NCBI RefSeq assembly: GCF_004341035.1
Contig: NZ_SLXK01000013.1
Location: 1 to 64,000 of the forward strand
DNA length: 64,000 nucleotides
Direction of reading: 5' to 3'
Source of the DNA: Scopulibacillus darangshiensis
GTDB lineage: Bacteria > Bacillota > Bacilli > Bacillales > Sporolactobacillaceae
Within the stretch, counting starts at the first letter, position 1; every line of letters starts with the position of its first letter. The notes under the pieces were generated by a model. That model made no database searches. It worked only from the letters and a program-made list of their open reading frames with translations, and was not told the DNA's origin. The translations under genes and the position numbers were made by a program. Shown one piece after another: positions 34,602-43,104 of the stretch.

Positions 34602-36047
34602 TTAAATTACAAATAAATCCACAAATTGGTTAACGGCTGTACGATTTAATGCTTTTTCATCATTAAAAAGATGCAGGATTTGCTCCGACTGCTTCGCGGG
34701 AAAACGCGTTTTTAAATTGTCCGCAAATTTCCCCCATAACAATGGCAACCCTTCAGTCCTTCTGCGTTTGTGGCCAATCGGATATTCAATCGCAAGTTGT
34801 TCAGTTTTTGAACCGTCCTTGAAGAATACTTGAACGCTATTGGCAATAGACCGCTTATCCGGGTCAAGATAATCATCACTGTACTGTTTATTTTCAACCG
34901 TTTCCATTTTTTCTCTAAGAAAGTCAATTCGTTCATCGCTTGCAGCATGATCTTCATAATGGTCTGCGGTAAGTTCACCGTAGAGCAATCCGATCGCTGT
35001 GATATATTGAATGCAATGATCCCTGTCAGCTGGGTTATGGAGAGGGCCCTTTTTATCGATGATGCGGATTGCTGATTCATGTGTTGTAATCACAATCTTA
35101 TCAATGTCATTTAGCCGGTCAGCCACCTTGCCGTGAAGTTTGATCGCTGCCTCAGCGGCTGTTTGAGCATGAAATTCAGCTGGATAAGATATTTTAAAAA
35201 GGACGTTTTCAATAACATATGAATCTAATTCGCGGCCAAGCTTTAATTGTTTACCGCCAAACAGGACATCCTGAAACCCCCAGTTTGGCGCAGAAAGTGC
35301 CGTTTTATATCCCATTTCGCCTTTCAATGTCATCAATGCAAATCTTACTGCACGGCTTGTCGCATCGCCTGCTGCCCAAGACTTTCTAGAGCCTGTATTC
35401 GGTGCATGCCGGTAGGCGCGCAAACTGGAATTATCAACCCACGCTTGGGACACGGCATCAATAACTTCTTCTTTAGTTCCGCCAAGCATCGCGGTGACAA
35501 CAGCCGTGGAAGCCACTTTTACAAATAAGACATGGTCAAGCCCTTCCCGGTTCAAACTGTTTTCAAGCGCCAAAACCCCTTGAATTTCATGTGCCTTTAC
35601 AATAGCCTCAAGCACTTGAGCTATAGTAAGCGGCTTTGCGCCTTCTGAGAGCTGCTTTCGGCTGAGATAATCGGCAGCTGCCAAAATGCCGCCGATATTA
35701 TCGGATGGATGCCCCCATTCTGCCGCAAGCCACGTATCATTGTAATCAAGCCAGCGAATCATGCAGCCGATGTTAAATGCGCCCTGGACAGGATCAAGCT
35801 CGAACTGTGTTCCTGGCACCCGGACGCCATTCGGCACCACTGTTCCCGGCACAATTGGGCCGAGATGCTTCGTGCATTCCGGATAGCGAAGGGCCAAAAA
35901 GCCGCAGCCTAAGGCATCCATTAATACATATCTGGCTGTTTCAAGTGCCTTGTCACTCGTTATTTCGTGATTCACAGCATATTCAGCAATCTTTTCTAGT
36001 AAAATGTCCGTTTCTAGTTCCTTATTGACTACTGTTGATTGACTCAT
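34602..36047 (-). CDS. prpD: 2-methylcitrate dehydratase
   Basis: Dehydrates 2-methylcitrate on the way to 2-methylisocitrate. 481 residues of the MmgE/PrpD family. [29 protein letters not shown] near residue 100 and [17 protein letters not shown] near residue 290 are the diagnostic stretches. Homologue of B. subtilis mmgE. GGGAG lies ten bases or so before ATG 36047. Between prpC and prpB, as in Bacillus. Confidence 0.94.
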   Translation of the reverse strand: MSQSTVVNKELETDILLEKIAEYAVNHEITSDKALETARYVLMDALGCGFLALRYPECTKHLGPIVPGTVVPNGVRVPGTQFELDPVQGAFNIGCMIRWLDYNDTWLAAEWGHPSDNIGGILAAADYLSRKQLSEGAKPLTIAQVLEAIVKAHEIQGVLALENSLNREGLDHVLFVKVASTAVVTAMLGGTKEEVIDAVSQAWVDNSSLRAYRHAPNTGSRKSWAAGDATSRAVRFALMTLKGEMGYKTALSAPNWGFQDVLFGGKQLKLGRELDSYVIENVLFKISYPAEFHAQTAAEAAIKLHGKVADRLNDIDKIVITTHESAIRIIDKKGPLHNPADRDHCIQYITAIGLLYGELTADHYEDHAASDERIDFLREKMETVENKQYSDDYLDPDKRSIANSVQVFFKDGSKTEQLAIEYPIGHKRRRTEGLPLLWGKFADNLKTRFPAKQSEQILHLFNDEKALNRTAVNQFVDLFVI

Positions 36048-36090
36048 CTCATTTCCATCTCCCTATGCTATAAATTATATCACTTCAAAG

Positions 36091-36104
36091 TTGGAGCGCT
36101 TACA
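36091..36104 (-). promoter_or_regulatory. Candidate CcpA cre box between prpC and prpD
   Basis: Minus-strand TGTAAGCGCTCCAA agrees with 12 of 14 positions of the cre consensus. It is in the 64-base gap between prpC and prpD, inside the operon. B. subtilis mmg genes are also under CcpA, though through a site at their promoter. Confidence 0.5.
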
Positions 36105-36111
36105 TTTCTGC

Positions 36112-37227
36112 TTATGGGTGCAAATGTCTAGGCCCAGTGTAATTGACCCGCGGTCTGAACAGCCGGTTGTTTGCATGCTGCTCGATGACATGGGCACATA
36201 ATCCCGCTGTACGGGCGGCAAAGAAGATCGGTGTATAAAGATCTATTGGTATACCGAGCAAATAATAGACAGGGGCAGCATAGTAATCCAAGTTAGGGTA
36301 CAGTCCTTTTTCCTCCTTCATAATCTCTTCGCCAATCTCACACATCTCTAATAGGGAATGATCCCCTTTTTCGGTTGATAGTTTCTTTAAAGCGGTTTTC
36401 ATCAGCGATGCCCGAGGGTCCATTTTATCCATATAGACACGATGGCCAAATCCCATCACCCGTTCTTTACCAGCCAGTTTGTCATATAACATTTTCCTAA
36501 AACCTTCTGGTGACTCCGCATCCAGCAGCATCCGCATCACAGCTTCATTCGCCCCGCCATGCAAGTGGCCCTTTAATGAAGCAACCGCTCCGGTTAAAGC
36601 GCCGTAAATATCGGAATGGGTAGAAGCAATCACGCGGGCAGTGAACGTAGAGTTCGGCATTTCGTGTTCACTATAAACCGTTAAGAGTTGATCAAATATA
36701 TCTTCTTCAAGATATCCTGGTTTCCTGCCTGTTATTAAGTATAAAAAGTTAGCACTATATGACAATTCCTTGTCCGGATTAATAGGTTCCTTGCCATTCA
36801 TAATGCGATAGCTGCCGGCAACGATGTTCGGTATTTTCGCCAGGAGTCGCATGGCTTTATTGCGATTGGCTGTTATCGAACGGTCTTCGATGTCAGGATC
36901 ATACCCAGCCAGAACCGATATTCCTGACCTTAGGGCATCCATAAGATTTGTCTTAGACGGCATAATCTTATATACATCTAAAAAACCTGGAGGCAGCTCA
37001 TTATGCTGTTTTAATTCAGCCGCTATTGCCATCCTTTCTTCTTCACTCGGAAGCTTGCCATCTAATAACACACCAATGAGATCCAAGTATATCTTCTTAT
37101 CTGCCAGTTCAATAAGATCATAACCTCTTATGACGATTTCTTCAGCTTCCGTATCCAGATAAGAAATGGCTGTTTCCGCAGCAATCACACCTTCAAGTCC
37201 CGGCTTGTATTTGTTTTGTATTGTCAT
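36112..37227 (-). CDS. prpC: 2-methylcitrate synthase / citrate synthase
   Basis: Condenses propionyl-CoA with oxaloacetate. 371 residues. Active-site features are LHGGANEAV (His), MGFGHRVYMDKMDPRA (His) and YPNLDYYAAPVYYLLG (Asp). The dedicated prpD and prpB genes point to methylcitrate synthase (B. subtilis MmgD type). ATG 37227 is chosen because GAGGAGG is five to nine bases upstream; the frame extends to 37278 without a better site. Confidence 0.92.
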   Translation of the reverse strand: MTIQNKYKPGLEGVIAAETAISYLDTEAEEIVIRGYDLIELADKKIYLDLIGVLLDGKLPSEEERMAIAAELKQHNELPPGFLDVYKIMPSKTNLMDALRSGISVLAGYDPDIEDRSITANRNKAMRLLAKIPNIVAGSYRIMNGKEPINPDKELSYSANFLYLITGRKPGYLEEDIFDQLLTVYSEHEMPNSTFTARVIASTHSDIYGALTGAVASLKGHLHGGANEAVMRMLLDAESPEGFRKMLYDKLAGKERVMGFGHRVYMDKMDPRASLMKTALKKLSTEKGDHSLLEMCEIGEEIMKEEKGLYPNLDYYAAPVYYLLGIPIDLYTPIFFAARTAGLCAHVIEQHANNRLFRPRVNYTGPRHLHP

Positions 37228-37345
37228 TTTTGTCCTCCTCATTAAAATTTTGCACATAATGAAAAAAGCAAAGGCCAATTAGCAATGGCGTCTTATCGTT
37301 AATGTTTAAACTCTAAATTGGCGCAGGGCGGCAATAGAAGCTTTT

Positions 37346-37365
37346 ATTATAGGACTCAGATTCCG
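37346..37365. repeat. Second copy of the 20-base dispersed repeat
   Basis: Exact match to 6349-6368. Here the inverted-repeat partner is not conserved, so this is a solitary or decayed copy. It lies upstream of prpC. Confidence 0.55.
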
Positions 37366-37430
37366 CTCTTGGAAAAAGCAGCTTCATTAATTTTCAATTT
37401 AAGGGAATTATACAGACTAAGCCCCTAAAG

Positions 37431-37691
37431 TCATAATAAATTTACCACAAGGCGACTATTTTCAAGCTCCTTTACGTTCATAAAAAAAACAGGGCTTGTA
37501 TCACCCTCACAACTGAAGCATTCATATCTTGCATAAATCAAGTCTCTTGTGCCACACCTAATAGTTTTCCGGACTGTTTCTTCAATATCATTTCGATAAG
37601 AGGCAGGGAATAACTCGGAATGCAGCTTCCAGAAACCATCAAAATACTCTTTTAATATTTGTTTAATTCTGCGACTTTTCCGTTTACACAT
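37431..37691 (-). pseudogene. IS91-type transposase fragment (zinc-binding N-terminus)
   Basis: 86 residues. RIKQILKEYFDGFWKLHSELFPASYRNDIEETVRKTIRCGTRDLIYARYECFSC matches, region by region, the start of the transposase zinc-binding domain of IS91/IS801-type elements. The second Cys pair (expected as FTCKSRFC) and the whole catalytic part are missing; the frame runs into unrelated sequence (NVKELENSRLVVNLL). It is therefore a remnant. It occupies the place where the gene controlled by the cobalamin riboswitch would be. Confidence 0.7.
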
Positions 37692-37773
37692 GTTCCTTAT
37701 CCCCAATTTCTACGAACATTTTACCGAAAAGTTATTCACAAGTCGCCATTCTATAGTTTCCAAAACGATAAAG

Positions 37774-37798
37774 AACACCTTCTCATTGGAAAGGTGCT
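37774..37798 (-). terminator. Possible expression-platform terminator of the cobalamin riboswitch
   Basis: On the minus strand CACCTT and AAGGTG pair across an 9-base loop, followed by TTCTTTATCGTTTT. It lies about 80-100 bases after the aptamer, a normal distance for the platform. The T run is imperfect. Confidence 0.45.
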
Positions 37799-37879
37799 GT
37801 TTTTACAAATCGCCATACCAAAAAATCAAATGTACGGTTTTGAAAAGCACCTCCTATCCTCGTAGGAATCACAGTGTAT

Positions 37880-38050
37880 TGAAACAGGCAGGTCTCCTGG
37901 CTCATGTTCATCGCCGGCCCAGAGTCTTCCCATCTATCGACAGTGACATCTAAATTAGGCTAACTCCCATTAACAGTGGCGGGACCGCGTCGGTTTTGCA
38001 CCGAACTTCCCTTTTAAATCCTGAAGACTTGTCGCTTCAAGGTACCTATT
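37880..38050 (-). promoter_or_regulatory. Cobalamin (B12) riboswitch
   Basis: Read on the minus strand, the conserved blocks occur in order: AAAAGGGAA, CGGTGCAAAACCG, GCGGTCCCGCCACTGT (B12 box GCCACTG), GGGAAGACTC, and GATGAACATGAGCCAGG with AGACCTGCC. The spacing is that of the normal AdoCbl-class aptamer. The next feature downstream is a broken transposase fragment, then prpC 650 bases away; no cobalamin gene follows. The 37707-38220 gap holds only this RNA and its possible terminator. Confidence 0.92.
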
Positions 38051-38220
38051 TCTCACATATGAAATTGTCATCTACAACTCTAACTATAACAAAGATTCCC
38101 AAGGTTGAATATCAGTCTTTTTATAACATTCACATTCTTGTTCACTTTCAAATTCCCTAATTTTCCCCTCGGAGATATGCATATCCCTCTTGATCATAAA
38201 CATGCCCATTTTTTCGGTCT

Positions 38221-38367
38221 TCACGGCTTTTTTGAACTTGACGATTCTATCTGATACAAAGCTTCCCTTTCCCGCTTCATATCCAAATAACCAATAAAGT
38301 CCAAAACTTCTTCAGCATCTGATTCTGATATTTGATCAATCCTTCGTTTTAGATATTCAAGGTTAAT
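38221..38367 (-). other. Small frame lacking a normal start codon, 48 aa
   Basis: The frame INLEYLKRRIDQISESDAEE... reads like a real small helical protein (regular charge spacing, DVLDFIGYLDMKRERE-like helix) and ends at TGA 38221-38223. No ATG, GTG or TTG lies near its N-terminus. ATT at 38367 is the first plausible initiator, and an ATG eleven bases upstream is in another frame that stops after four codons. Either it starts at ATT or its true start was lost by a frameshift. Confidence 0.3.
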
Positions 38368-38586
38368 ACTCTTCCATAGAACCGCCTTTTCTTAATTGTC
38401 ATTATTATACCACATTGACAATTCAAGCTAATCACCTGGTTACACACCAAAGAAAAACCTTTTACCGTCAAACTGTATATCATTCGACATAAATCAACAA
38501 AAATAGAAGGAGGACTTACGGCCTGTATTGTCAAAATATTAGATCATAAAACAAACGGGCTTATTTGCGAAAGTGGGTATAAAGGC

Positions 38587-40083
38587 ATGATGAAGAGCGA
38601 CGTAGAGCATTACGGTACAATAATCAAGGAGAACAGCCATCTCTTGAACCAAAGGCTATTCAAAAAGTGTCATACGTTAAAAGTTGATAGCATTGAGATT
38701 CATTCCTATTTGCAGGAAAGCTTCTTTCATTGTCTGGGTGAAGCACTATGTGTTGATGAAAAGAAAGCGTTCGAAAAGATCTCCGTGTGGAGTGCGATGC
38801 TCCTGAATAGAGCGACTCAATTTGATGCTTTGCCTGAAATCCCGCTTTTCCCGGACCATTTATATCGTTCGGTCTTGTTCACGTTTATGGAAGAGGAAAT
38901 TAACCATAACCATATCCCACCCGCTCATCTGATTCAGATTGTCAAAAGGGCTGATTGTCTCATTCACTATGCTTCAACCTTCTTTGTCCCATCTCATTTT
39001 GAGTTATTACATGATTCACCTGATGAAGAATCGAAAATCACCTTAGGAGAGCTTTGCGATTTAATGGGTGCCTTAAAGGAAGCCACGATTCTTACCATCA
39101 CTGACAAGGATGATAACATCAAATATGCCAATGATAAGTTCTGCCAAATAACAAAATATTCGAGTGAAGAATTAATCGGCCAAAACCATGCTCAACTTTT
39201 AAGTTCCAGTTTTCACAATGACATATTCTTTCGTGATATTCGAGCGGCTATTAAAGGGGGCAGGGTTTGGAAAGGCGACATTTGTAATAAGGCCAAAGAT
39301 GGCAGCATCTATTGGGTTGATACGACCATCGTCCCTTTTCTTGATTCTAAAGGCGAGACATATCAGCACATTGCCATTCAGCATGATATAACGGAACAAA
39401 AAAATACCGAAAATATGCTCCATAAGACAGAACAGCTGTCGATGGTCGGGGAACTCGCTGCAGGGATCGCCCATGAAATTCGCAACCCTCTTACCACCAT
39501 TCGCGGATTTGTGCAAATACTCGATTCCTTCACAGGCGACAGGAGGTTTCAATATTCAAAGGTGATCTTAGATGAAATAGACCGCATTAATTTCATTGTC
39601 AGTGAATTTATGGTATTTGCCAAGCCGCACACAGTTCATTTTAGCGTGTGCAATATGATTGCCATTTTAAAAAGTGTTTCACACCTCATGGAACCAGAAG
39701 CTGCTCTGAAGAACGTCAAGATTACCCATGACTTTTCCAACTGCGATATTGTAATATACGGCGAAAAAAATCAATTAACCCAAGTCTTTATGAACATGAT
39801 CAAGAATTCAATTGATGCCTTGCCAGACGGCGGACAAATCAAGCTTTCAATCAAATTACGCGATAATGAAGCCTTGGTTACTATTCAGGATAATGGGCTT
39901 GGGATGACTGAGGAACAGGTTAACAAAATTGGGGAACCATTCTATACAACCAAGGCGGGCGGCAATGGGCTGGGACTAATGGTAAGTTATAAAATTATCG
40001 ACAATCATCACGGCCGGATCATGGTGGAAAGCGAGCTTAACAAAGGGACAACCTTTCTGATCTCCTTCCCGCTTCTAAAATAA
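38587..40083 (+). CDS. PAS-domain sensor histidine kinase (sporulation-kinase-like)
   Basis: 498 residues with no membrane segment, so a cytoplasmic sensor. N-terminal helical RsbR-like region (1-150), PAS domain (about 165-275: TDKDDNIKYANDKFCQITKYSSEELIGQN), HisKA with LAAGIAHEIRNPLTTIRGF carrying the phospho-accepting His, then an ATPase domain with NQLTQVFMNMIKNSIDAL and GGNGLGLMVSYKII. The type resembles KinA/KinE-class kinases; no response regulator is adjacent. The start is uncertain: ATG 38587/38590 has only AAAGG, while an open frame reaches back to AAGGAGG at 38511 with no standard start codon. Confidence 0.85.
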   Translation: MMKSDVEHYGTIIKENSHLLNQRLFKKCHTLKVDSIEIHSYLQESFFHCLGEALCVDEKKAFEKISVWSAMLLNRATQFDALPEIPLFPDHLYRSVLFTFMEEEINHNHIPPAHLIQIVKRADCLIHYASTFFVPSHFELLHDSPDEESKITLGELCDLMGALKEATILTITDKDDNIKYANDKFCQITKYSSEELIGQNHAQLLSSSFHNDIFFRDIRAAIKGGRVWKGDICNKAKDGSIYWVDTTIVPFLDSKGETYQHIAIQHDITEQKNTENMLHKTEQLSMVGELAAGIAHEIRNPLTTIRGFVQILDSFTGDRRFQYSKVILDEIDRINFIVSEFMVFAKPHTVHFSVCNMIAILKSVSHLMEPEAALKNVKITHDFSNCDIVIYGEKNQLTQVFMNMIKNSIDALPDGGQIKLSIKLRDNEALVTIQDNGLGMTEEQVNKIGEPFYTTKAGGNGLGLMVSYKIIDNHHGRIMVESELNKGTTFLISFPLLK

Positions 40084-40146
40084 CTCAACTCTACAGCCTG
40101 AATTGTATATAATGGAGAAAAGACCGGCGGTGAGGAGTGACTCCCC

Positions 40147-40791
40147 ATTAGTAAAATTAAAGTAATGATCGCAGATGATAATTCGTTTATCAGGGAAGGC
40201 TTGAAGATTATTTTAAATACGTATGATGAATTCAGTGTCCTTGACACAGTGAATGACGGTCAGGAGGCATTGGACTTTTGCAAGGCACATGAGGTGGATG
40301 TTGCGTTATTGGATGTGCGCATGCCGAATATGAACGGTGTTGACGCGACCAAACTTATCTGTGAGCAAACGAAAACCAAACCAATCATTTTAACAACTTT
40401 CGATGATGATGAGTATATTCTTGATGCTGTGAAAAACGGTGCGAAAGGCTATTTGTTGAAAAATAATGAGCCTGAGCGAATTCGGGATGCGATTAAAAGC
40501 GTTTTTAACGGTAATACCATACTTCAAGATGTTGTGCTTGACAAAATAAAATCAAGTTTATCAGGGGCCAAAGAAACCAAATCAAAGGTTGATGACAAGC
40601 TGTTCACAGAACGTGAGCGAGGGATTATGTCTCTCATCGCAAAGGGATATTCAAATAAAGAGATTTCAAAACAGCTTTTTATTTCTGAGGGAACCATTGC
40701 TAATTATATCTCGTCAATTTTGGGCAAAACCGGCCTTGCGCATCGTACCCAAATTGCCATTTATTATATTACAGGGAAAGTCGATCATTGA
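40147..40791 (+). CDS. NarL/LuxR-type response regulator (LnrK-like)
   Basis: About 214 residues. The receiver has KIKVMIADDNSFIREGL, the phospho-accepting Asp in DVALLDVRMPNMNG and Lys in KGYLLKNN; the LuxR-type helix-turn-helix is TERERGIMSLIAKGYSNKEISKQLFISEGTIANYI. ATG 40165 would cut off the first beta-strand and has no ribosome binding site. ATT 40147, in frame, is nine bases after GGAG and restores the full strand (ISKIKVMIADD), so I take ATT as the start. Followed by its kinase and an ABC exporter. Confidence 0.85.
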   Translation: MSKIKVMIADDNSFIREGLKIILNTYDEFSVLDTVNDGQEALDFCKAHEVDVALLDVRMPNMNGVDATKLICEQTKTKPIILTTFDDDEYILDAVKNGAKGYLLKNNEPERIRDAIKSVFNGNTILQDVVLDKIKSSLSGAKETKSKVDDKLFTERERGIMSLIAKGYSNKEISKQLFISEGTIANYISSILGKTGLAHRTQIAIYYITGKVDH

Positions 40792-40802
40792 ACAGCAGGG
40801 TG

Positions 40803-41927
40803 ATGGAATTTTGGACGATCATGACTAAGATGACACTGATCATCTTTATCGCCGTAAGTTGTGTACAGGCCGGAACCTCAAGCATATCGTGGATTGTGTT
40901 TGCATTTCTTATGTATTTCTGTATAAATATCACACTTTATATTGTCAAACCTTTAACGATCAAAAGGATGCTGCAACTTCTCTCCATCATCCTTTCGATT
41001 GTGTCCCATTTATTTATTTATCCTTTGTTTATCTTACTTTTGCCGCTATCCTTTTATGAATTGACAGCTCAATTCATTCAAAAGAAGATGTTCATGTTCA
41101 TTGTTTCGATCATTCCCTTATTTTATATTTCAGGCACAGCGCAGGTCATATACGGTTTAACAACCGTTCTTAGCTTTATGATTTATTGCATGACAGATCT
41201 CTTCGGCACCCGGGTTGAAAAAAACGAAAACAAAATAGACGATATGCGAAAAGCAATACAAAGATTAACAAAAAGGTTGAACGAAAATAATGAATACATA
41301 AGGCAATCGAAATACACATTTAAATTAGAAGAACGAAACCGAATTTCACAGGAAATCCATGATAAAATCGGCCACTCGATGACAGGGGCATTAATCCAGC
41401 TTGAAGCCGCCAAAAGGCTGATGGCAACCGACAAAAATAAAGCCGCGGAGCTTTTGCAAAACGCGATCAACATTTCCAAAGATGGGATTGAACAGATTCG
41501 CATCACCTTGAAAAATATGAAGCCGCCGACGGAACAGGTCGGCATTCATAAAATGAAGCTGTTTCTCGATGAATTTTTATCACGATCTGATTTAAAAACA
41601 TCCTTCACCTACGAGGGAAATATGGACATTATCTCACCTATTCAATGGAAGATCATCCACGAGAACGTGACCGAGGCGTTAACGAATGCGATGAAATATT
41701 CAGATGCCACGGGTGTTTCCGTCGACATCAAGGTATTGAATAAGTTAATAAAAGTCGAGGTAAAGGATAACGGGAAAGGCACAGAAAAGATTAAGAAAGG
41801 GCTTGGTATTATTGGGATGGAAGAACGGACAGCATCCCTTAACGGGAACATTATAGTAGACAGCACAAATGGTTTTTCGGTTACCACCCTGCTTCCTTTA
41901 TCAAGTCATGAAACTTCTCACACATAA
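40803..41927 (+). CDS. NarL-family sensor histidine kinase (LnrJ/DesK-like)
   Basis: About 374 residues. Four to five N-terminal membrane segments with very short loops (residues 8-135), a coiled-coil linker, HisKA_3 with RISQEIHDKIGHSMTGALIQLE (His), then ATPase motifs NVTEALTNAMKYS and DNGKG/GIIGMEER. Membrane-embedded sensors of this kind detect changes in the bilayer. The start is uncertain between ATG 40803, TTG 40788 and ATG 40821. With the regulator and three ABC genes it matches B. subtilis lnrJKLMN (yfiJKLMN), but with kinase and regulator order swapped. Confidence 0.85.
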   Translation: MEFWTIMTKMTLIIFIAVSCVQAGTSSISWIVFAFLMYFCINITLYIVKPLTIKRMLQLLSIILSIVSHLFIYPLFILLLPLSFYELTAQFIQKKMFMFIVSIIPLFYISGTAQVIYGLTTVLSFMIYCMTDLFGTRVEKNENKIDDMRKAIQRLTKRLNENNEYIRQSKYTFKLEERNRISQEIHDKIGHSMTGALIQLEAAKRLMATDKNKAAELLQNAINISKDGIEQIRITLKNMKPPTEQVGIHKMKLFLDEFLSRSDLKTSFTYEGNMDIISPIQWKIIHENVTEALTNAMKYSDATGVSVDIKVLNKLIKVEVKDNGKGTEKIKKGLGIIGMEERTASLNGNIIVDSTNGFSVTTLLPLSSHETSHT

Positions 41928-41949
41928 AAATATGAATATCTTCATGTGA

Positions 41950-41990
41950 AACGAGTGAACGATTGCACTTATATCGGCTCACTCGTTTTT
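41950..41990 (+). terminator. Terminator between the sensor kinase and the ABC genes
   Basis: AACGAGTGA (41950-41958) pairs with TCACTCGTT (41979-41987), followed by seven T. A -10-like TATAAT begins right after (41992-41997) without a good -35, so the ABC genes may have a regulator-dependent promoter here. Confidence 0.7.
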
Positions 41991-42027
41991 TTATAATGAA
42001 AACATAAGAACGATTAGGGGTGAGATG

Positions 42028-42966
42028 ATGAACGTTTTAGAAATTAAAGGCCTAACGAAAAAATTTAGTGATTTTATCGCTGTTGATAATATGTCCCTTT
42101 CGATTGCTGAGGGAGAGATATTCGGATTTCTTGGGGCGAATGGCGCCGGAAAAAGTACCACGATCAATATCATCGCCGGGCTTTTGCGCAGTAATGAGGG
42201 GACTATTAAGATCCTCGGAAAAAATACTGCCAAAAACAGCCGGTTTGCGAAAATGAATATTGGCATTGTTCCGCAGGATATAGCCATTTATGAAAACCTC
42301 ACAGCCATTGAAAATGTCACTTTTTTTGCCGGGCTTTACGGCCTTCGGGGTTCTGAGCTCAAGGAACGGGCTTCTGAAGCTTTGAAATTTGTCGGGCTCG
42401 AGGATAAGCAGAAAAGCTATCCAAAGAATTTTTCTGGCGGGATGAAAAGACGGCTCAATATTGCTTGCGCGATTGCCCACCGCCCAAAGCTTATCATCAT
42501 GGATGAACCAACTGTCGGCATTGACCCGCAGTCCCGCAACTACATCCTAACTTCGGTTCGGAAGCTGAATGAAATGGGCTGTACGATCATTTACACAAGC
42601 CATTATATGGAGGAAGTAGAGGAAGTTTGTTCTCGCATCGCGATTATCGATCATGGGAAAATCATTGCGGAAGGTACCAAGGAACAGCTGAAATCGATCA
42701 TTACGAATACAAAGGATATTTGGATTGAAGTCAAATCAACTGAGAAAGTTGATGTTAATGCGATTAACGACATCAATGGCGTCGAAGCCGTTCAGTTGGA
42801 TGAAAACTTCATTAAAGTCAACTCTGATGCCGGCGTTAATAATCTGAATCGAATCATCGAGCATTTCATTAACAATCATATTGAAATCCGCTCATTAAAA
42901 GAAAAAGCGCCGAACCTGGAAACCGTTTTCCTAACATTAACTGGAAGAAACTTGCGGGATCAATAG
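42028..42966 (+). CDS. ABC transporter ATP-binding protein (LnrL-like)
   Basis: About 312 residues. Walker A GANGAGKST (34-42), Q-loop VPQD, signature FSGGMKRRLNIA, Walker B LIIMDEPTVGIDP, switch His in YTSHYMEE, then a C-terminal substrate-type extension of about 90 residues. It energises the two permeases encoded downstream; in B. subtilis the homologous set removes linear polyenes such as linearmycin from the membrane. ATG 42028 is at better spacing from AGGGG than ATG 42025. Confidence 0.9.
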   Translation: MNVLEIKGLTKKFSDFIAVDNMSLSIAEGEIFGFLGANGAGKSTTINIIAGLLRSNEGTIKILGKNTAKNSRFAKMNIGIVPQDIAIYENLTAIENVTFFAGLYGLRGSELKERASEALKFVGLEDKQKSYPKNFSGGMKRRLNIACAIAHRPKLIIMDEPTVGIDPQSRNYILTSVRKLNEMGCTIIYTSHYMEEVEEVCSRIAIIDHGKIIAEGTKEQLKSIITNTKDIWIEVKSTEKVDVNAINDINGVEAVQLDENFIKVNSDAGVNNLNRIIEHFINNHIEIRSLKEKAPNLETVFLTLTGRNLRDQ

Positions 42967-43080
42967 AAAAGCGGAAGCGTCTTGATAAGCCACGAAAAGC
43001 ACTGGAAGGCCTCCGAGGAGGCTGTTGCCGCCGCAGGGGGACTGAAGTGATCGAGAGGCTAGACGCTGGAACTAGACAGG
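42967..43080 (+). repeat. Bacillaceae dispersed intergenic repeat, MITE-like
   Basis: The 114-base insert opens with AAAAGCGGAAGCGTCT and closes with GGCTAGACGCTGGAACTAGACAGG-type sequence, where AGCGTCT and AGACGCT are terminal inverted repeats; a GCCTCC/GGAGGC hairpin lies inside. Elements with this AAAAGCGGA...CTGGA(A/G)CT layout are scattered between genes in many Bacillaceae. It separates the ABC ATPase from its permeases within one operon. Confidence 0.6.
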
Positions 43081-43104
43081 ACATAAAATAAGGGGGTCTA
43101 TCCA

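Noticed and set aside
38587-40083. Kinase as part of the Lnr-type two-component pair
   Set aside because: It is cytoplasmic with a classic HisKA and PAS domain; the membrane-embedded HisKA_3 kinase at 40803 is the partner of the NarL-type regulator.
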